Of a stretch of 64,000 bases of DNA, positions 60,034 through 64,000 are shown one piece after another. The position numbers were made by a program, and so were the translations under genes. Numbering within the stretch: position 1 is the first letter of the stretch; every line of letters starts with the position of its first letter. The notes under the pieces are model-generated. The model saw only the letters and a program-made list of their open reading frames with translations, searched no databases and was not told where the DNA came from. Source of the DNA: Juglans regia (Eukaryota; Streptophyta; Magnoliopsida; Fagales; Juglandaceae). The stretch is taken from assembly GCF_001411555.2 (NCBI RefSeq), contig NC_049905.1, positions 22,248,097 to 22,312,096 on the forward strand, written 5' to 3'.

Positions 60034-60787
60034 TGTTGGAAAATAGATAATTGATTCCCTCAATCTTCTGTCTATTAGGAAACCTATATATTTGTATGTT
60101 TGACTTTCCTAGGATTATGGGAAACCTATATAAGGATCCCACTGATATAGAAATCTGTTTTAGGAAGGAAAGTTTCCTATTTTATCTCCCTGTAATTAGC
60201 TCTGTAAATCAGCTATGTAATTGTATATATAAGCCGTGTAAAGGCTACAATAAAATCAATACAATTGATTCAATTTTTCCCACATGGTATCAGAGCTATA
60301 GGCTCTTTCTTGGGATTCTTGGCCTTCATTGCTGTGAATCAATATGTCTGAAATCACAGTATCCAATACTACAGCACAATCTGAGGAAGCTCTCTTACAT
60401 CAGTCATCCAGTGAGCTGCAGAACATTCAGGCAGCATATAGGCTGAATGGGAAGAACTACTTGAAGTGGTCCCAATTTATTCGAACCTATTTGAAGGGAA
60501 AGGGAAAGCTTAGCCATCTCCTAGGGACTGGACCGAAGGAAGGAGATCCACGGTATGATGCGTGGGACGAAGCAAATTCTATGATCATGTCATGGTTACG
60601 AAATTCGATGAACCCAGAAATTAGCGACACTTGTATGTTTTTATCCACGGCTAAAGAGATCTGGGATGCAGTTCGCCACACATATTCGAAGGCCCGTGGT
60701 GCAGCTCAAGTGTACGAGATCAAGGTCAAGACATGTGCGACTAGACAAGGCAGTAAAACTGTAACTGAATATGCTAACTTCCTGGCA
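60034..60787 (+). mobile_element. Truncated copia element: LTR (60034-60284), primer site and partial gag
   Basis: LTR starts TGTTGGAAAATAGATAA and ends TTTTTCCCACA, with TATATAAG (60223) and AATAAAAT (60250) as promoter/poly-A-like signals. TGGTATCAGAGC at 60285 is the standard initiator-Met primer site. Gag starts at 60344 (MSEITVSNTTAQSEEAL) and reads NGKNYLKWSQFIRTYLKGKG and EIWDAVRHTYSKARGAAQVY, a UBN2-like copia gag, open for 147 codons until truncated at 60787. No pol or 3' LTR follows. Confidence 0.85.
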
Positions 60788-60790
60788 TGA

Positions 60791-60880
60791 TAGGGGTGGC
60801 AATGTGACACAATCCGTGAACTGAACACGAACACGATACGAAATTAGTGGGTTTGAGTTTGATATTAATGGGTTTCGAAT
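60791..60880. repeat. Second TAGGGGTGGCAAT repeat (partial)
   Basis: Starts TAGGGGTGGCAATGTGACAC after TGGCATGA and shares GATACGAAATTAGTGGGTTTG with the copy at 58132, with many differences in between. Confidence 0.5.
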
Positions 60881-60881
60881 A

Positions 60882-60907
60882 CCATGGAAGAATGTATGGA
60901 AGACTAA
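60882..60907 (+). mobile_element. Short LINE piece (PWKNVWKTK), separated from its continuation at 62400
   Basis: Plus strand reads IPWKNVWKTK, the sequence just before the zinc-binding domain in these LINEs. The matching continuation (FALGKVLTLDNLSKR) is found near 62430, so the 1.5 kb between them looks like a later insertion. Confidence 0.45.
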
Positions 60908-61105
60908 GGCCCCATTTGGATTTAGAGTTGATCTCAACTCATCTCATCTAATTATTACAACTTTCCCAAATTCCCGCACAAAATATAGTAAACAATTCAA
61001 CTTTTTCAAATCTCAAAACAATAATACTATGAAAAAATAATATTTTAACAATATTTTATTCAATTTTCAACTTTTATCTCAATTTACTATCCAAACCTCA
61101 CCTAA
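60908..61105. mobile_element. MITE copy 5 (GGCCCCATTTGGAT family)
   Basis: Starts GGCCCCATTTGGATTTAG and ends CTATCCAAACCTCACC, clear inverted ends. CTAAGGCCCCAT occurs on both sides (60904 and 61103), partly element sequence and partly a possible duplication. The core AACAATTCAACTTTTTCAAAT is intact. Confidence 0.8.
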
Positions 61106-61107
61106 GG

Positions 61108-61310
61108 CCCCATAAAAGCCTCTCTTTGTGGTATCTCCACAACCACTTACCCAATAAGGCCATATTGAACTGAGATGTTCTGAATACCCAACCCGCCTCC
61201 AGGTATTGGACTACAAGCTGTAGCCCAATTCACCAAATGAAACTTGAAGTCTTCATCCATTCCTCCCCATAGGAAGTCTTGTTGCAATTTCCCTAACTGG
61301 TGAGCCACCT
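61108..61310 (-). mobile_element. LINE fragment, minus orientation
   Basis: The minus strand reads [40 protein letters not shown] and [13 protein letters not shown], the RT-to-zinc-domain linker of these LINEs. Short and frameless beyond this. Confidence 0.65.
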
Positions 61311-62395
61311 TGCATGGTAGTGGAAATAATGATGAAAAGTAAGTGGGCAGGTTGGATAGAGTACTTTTTATCCCACAGTGGCTATTTGATAGAACTTAAT
61401 GGTATATTTCCTGCTTCTTGGGAGCTTGCAGTACAGGGCTTTAGAGGGGTCAGACTGATACTCAAAGAGAGAGAAAGAGGATGCTTATGGAGGCTGCAAC
61501 CTACCTAGGGTGGCAGGCACTGATTTGCAGCAGGAATCCTTGTGTAGACAGAGAAGAGAGTGGCGTCACAATGGAGGAGAGGGACGGCCCAGCTGGGGTG
61601 TCTTTGGGTTTTCCTTTCTCAACTTTTTCTCTTTTGAGGCAGCCCTATATTTGTCGAGAAGAAATTGTGCATGTATGATTGGGAGAAGAATATGGGATTT
61701 TCAGCATGATTCTAGGGAGGTTCATCCTTAGTTTTGTTTAAAAACTTTCCTAAGAATGACATGGGAAGTCGGCAACCTCATGCCAGGCGACTTCTAAGAC
61801 TTTTTGTTGGAATATTACAGCTGTGACAGACTTCTAGGAAGATTCCCTTGAGTCTTGGTTACAAAAACTTTCCTAATTTCACCATAAGGATGTCGGGAGC
61901 CTTGAATGAGAGAGATTTTCTGGCAGTGACAGCTTGCTTAAGTCAACTTCTGCTAGAAAGAAAAAGAAGACATTTCCTAATTTGTTCCTTAGGCCTTTAT
62001 AAGTCAAAGCTTGCCTAATCTGTTCCAAGTCCTATCTCCGGCAATTACACCACTTGATATCTTCCTTATTCAATTAAGGAAAGTCTTTGAAGCTTAGGGC
62101 TGTCATCATCTCTATGAATATGCACAAAAGCTTGACTTTGTGTGGGTGAAAACATCCCATATATATCTAAGTCAACTAACTATTCTAAACTTCTTGGGTA
62201 CCAAGCTGGCGCCACGAGCTGTCCAGTGGGCTGGACAGCAAGCCCACTATCATAACCCACTTATTACCATGTGAAAAAAAAGCCCAAAGTCCGTGCAATT
62301 CAAACAATAATAAGCAAATAAAAGTTCAATTATGGAAAATCATAGCCCAATGGGTCCTAGTTGAAGTCCAACCAAATATATGACCTAGGACTTGG
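61311..62395. other. Unassigned repeat-like DNA inside the MED13 copy
   Basis: No domain recognised. CTTTCCTAA and CTAGGAAGATTCCCTTGAG units recur (61718-61870), and GCCCACTATCATAACCCAC near 62242 looks element-like. It probably belongs to one or more older insertions. Confidence 0.35.
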
Positions 62396-62399
62396 GGGC

Positions 62400-62640
62400 A
62401 ACACACATGTGGTTTTCTTTGTTTGGATATTTGCATTAGGGAAAGTTCTCACTTTTGGACAATCTAAGCAAGCGGCATGCTTTTAGTGATTGGCTAGTGT
62501 TATATGTGCAAGAAAAGTGAGGAAATAGCTGATCACCTATTGCTTCACTGCCAGGTAGCCAATGCTTTATGGAGTTCCATTTTTAGAAGGATTTGGCTAT
62601 AGTAGGTAATGACTTCATGGTAGTGGATCTTTTGGCGTGT
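62400..62640 (+). mobile_element. LINE zinc-binding domain fragment
   Basis: Reads LTLDNLSKRHAFSDW and then, after a one-base slip, [20 protein letters not shown] and [13 protein letters not shown], matching the RT-associated zinc-binding domain. Confidence 0.7.
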
Positions 62641-63662
62641 TTATAAATATATACTTAATTCATTTTATTTTTTTAATTAAGTATAATTAATGTGTTTTAT
62701 TCAAAGTGCAAAGGGGTGTACACAACGAGTATATAAAGGAAACACCAAACAAAGAAGAAGAAAAAGAGCAAATGTCTTTGAAGTCTAGAAAATTAGGAGA
62801 TCGGAAATTGTGGTGAGCAGCGGCAGCAACCATCCTGAGTGCTGAAAATAATAGCTTTTAAATCTGGTACCGTCTTTTCTTGGCCTTCAACAGTCTTTGC
62901 ATAGCGTCAGATTAGGCATGAGGGGATCATCTCCAAACATCTGATTTTTTATGCATTAGACTTTTAATCTGCACATCGCCACTTTATGGAAAATGATTGT
63001 GTTCTCTTTGATGTGGTGCATTTTGAGGGAAAGAAATGATCGGAGTTTTCGAAGTTTGTGAAAGAAAAATGGAGGCTCTTAGGTTTTTTTTTCCTTAACT
63101 GTCTATATTTATCTGAATGCTGCTTCTTCTGTTTCTAGTTTTCGGGAGTTTCTTGCTCTTTTTCCTTAAATATCGATTATAAAATTGGATAGGACCATCA
63201 CTACCCGGCTCATCTTTCTTTATGCACTGGTTATTGCTTTTTTATGAGTTATTATTGTTCATGCACTGCCCAATCAAGAATGTTCCTTTTACGCTATGCA
63301 CCTTTGACTGTCTAAATTAATTATCAGATACTTGGCCTGAATAATTTGTTGATATGAGGCATATAAATTCAAGAAATTTTTTTTTTTATCTCACATCAAA
63401 TCTTGGTTCTGTGGCCTAGATCTAATATAATGATTCTTTTTTTTATTGCTGTGTTACTATATGCATATGGGATCTAATGTTTTAAATCACATAGTTGACC
63501 ACAGCATTTTTACATTTTAATAACCAGCTTATTTTACCTTTTCCTTTTGGATTGCATATGATGACAGATGACATTATGTGAGATAATGAGTAGATTGGTT
63601 CTTGCTTGTTATTTGCGTTGGATTCCTCTTTCTAATTCTCACTATCATTCTGGTTTTTTCAG
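62641..63662. other. Intron-like DNA before the last visible MED13 exon
   Basis: AT-rich, with weak LINE 3'-tail-like sequence near 62690-62780. No coding domain. Ends with the acceptor TTTTTTCAG at 63662. Confidence 0.4.
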
Positions 63663-64000
63663 TGGTAGCAGTTTGGAATTGATGGAAGGCTCATGGACTG
63701 AAATCAATGGAATACTTGCCAAGCATGGTTATAATAGTAGTAGCAATGGTAACGATAGCAGTATCAGCAGAAGCTCTAGTGATAGTGATCACATGATGAA
63801 CACAGCAGCCGGTGAACTTGAGGGAGATGATGACAATTTAACATGTAGACAGTCTGGTTTATCTTCTAATGATCATTCGGAGAATGGTCCCAAACTGGTA
63901 CATCATTATCCACAAAGCAATTAGTTTTTTAATATGTATTTATCACCCATGAAAACATTGTATGCTTTTTTCGGAATACATCGTATGTCGCACTCATATT

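Larger units (their letters stand above)
45131..63897 (+). pseudogene. MED13: Mediator subunit 13 (MED13) copy, intron-containing and disrupted; continues past the window
   Basis: Recognisable exons: 45131-45154, 45670-45743, 45856-46003, 46113-46199, 46382-46469, 46619-46699, 53889-53966, 54097-54176, 55771-56094, 63663-63897. Landmarks: SHLQLQKEGFLSTWVNTLV, KIKLWFFLPGRHSSVVETAQ, LALGDSEEVAAALSQALRNC, GLSYMRFGDVFSKY, GQPTVEFVFAATEEAVFVH, KFKTPNGFIGLPYHV, CYVEVSLGCPRSGSDNAL and NLTCRQSGLSSND, all in MED13 (At1g55325) N-terminal order. MED13 is the large linker of the Mediator CDK8 module in the nucleus. Breaks: the W after M1 is R, extra bases before LHNP-type sequence shift exon 3, a TGA at 54113-54115 interrupts exon 8, the exon for the SPHGMRG segment is missing, and exon 9 shifts frame after SGSDNAL and then meets a stop. 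Retained introns show it is a DNA duplicate, not a retrocopy. A truncated product cannot be excluded. Confidence 0.8.

Overview
This is nuclear DNA of a flowering plant. Genes are split by GT-AG introns, spacers are AT-rich, and plant-type transposable elements (hAT, Pack-MULE, L1-type LINEs, Ty1/copia, MITEs) are dense. The gene set and an abundant AT-rich MITE family (ends near GGCNNNGTTTGGAT, body rich in CAACTTTTTCAAAT) suggest a woody eudicot. My inference is Fagales, perhaps Juglandaceae, but the species cannot be fixed from the sequence alone.

Layout. 1-860 (-): 5' part of an R2R3-MYB gene of the MYB5 type, running off the left edge. 861-14813: a long gene-poor spacer with MITEs, a 2.63-kb probable solo LTR (3605-6235, TSD ATTCA), a 51-bp tandem repeat and an LTR-like block. 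14814-35177 (+): complete 20-exon importin-beta family gene (IMB3/importin-5 type) whose spliced frame gives 1,116 residues. Its 9.2-kb intron 13 holds a four-level transposon nest: an old LINE tail, then a hAT with an exact 8-bp TSD, then a 5'-truncated LINE, then a Pack-MULE carrying a PPR gene fragment with a 9-bp TSD. 36659-37468 (+): intronless AP2/ERF gene of the RAP2.11 type. 39458-42576 (+): six-exon mitochondrial dicarboxylate/tricarboxylate carrier (299 aa). 43119-43652 (-): secreted invertase/pectin methylesterase inhibitor-like protein. 45131 to beyond the right edge (+): an intron-containing but broken copy of Mediator subunit 13, split by a 5.07-kb copia element, a 727-bp hAT-type MITE and several LINE and copia fragments.

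The carrier, RAP2.11 and importin genes lie together in Arabidopsis chromosome 5 as well (from memory At5g19760, At5g19790, At5g19820), so the centre of the window looks like a conserved microsyntenic block. The genes have unrelated jobs: nuclear import, ERF transcriptional control, mitochondrial organic-acid exchange, cell-wall enzyme inhibition and flavonoid/seed-coat MYB regulation. No operon-like or pathway cluster is implied. I found no rRNA, tRNA or CRISPR. The most notable content is the transposon stratigraphy and the gene fragments it carries, not a new biochemical system.
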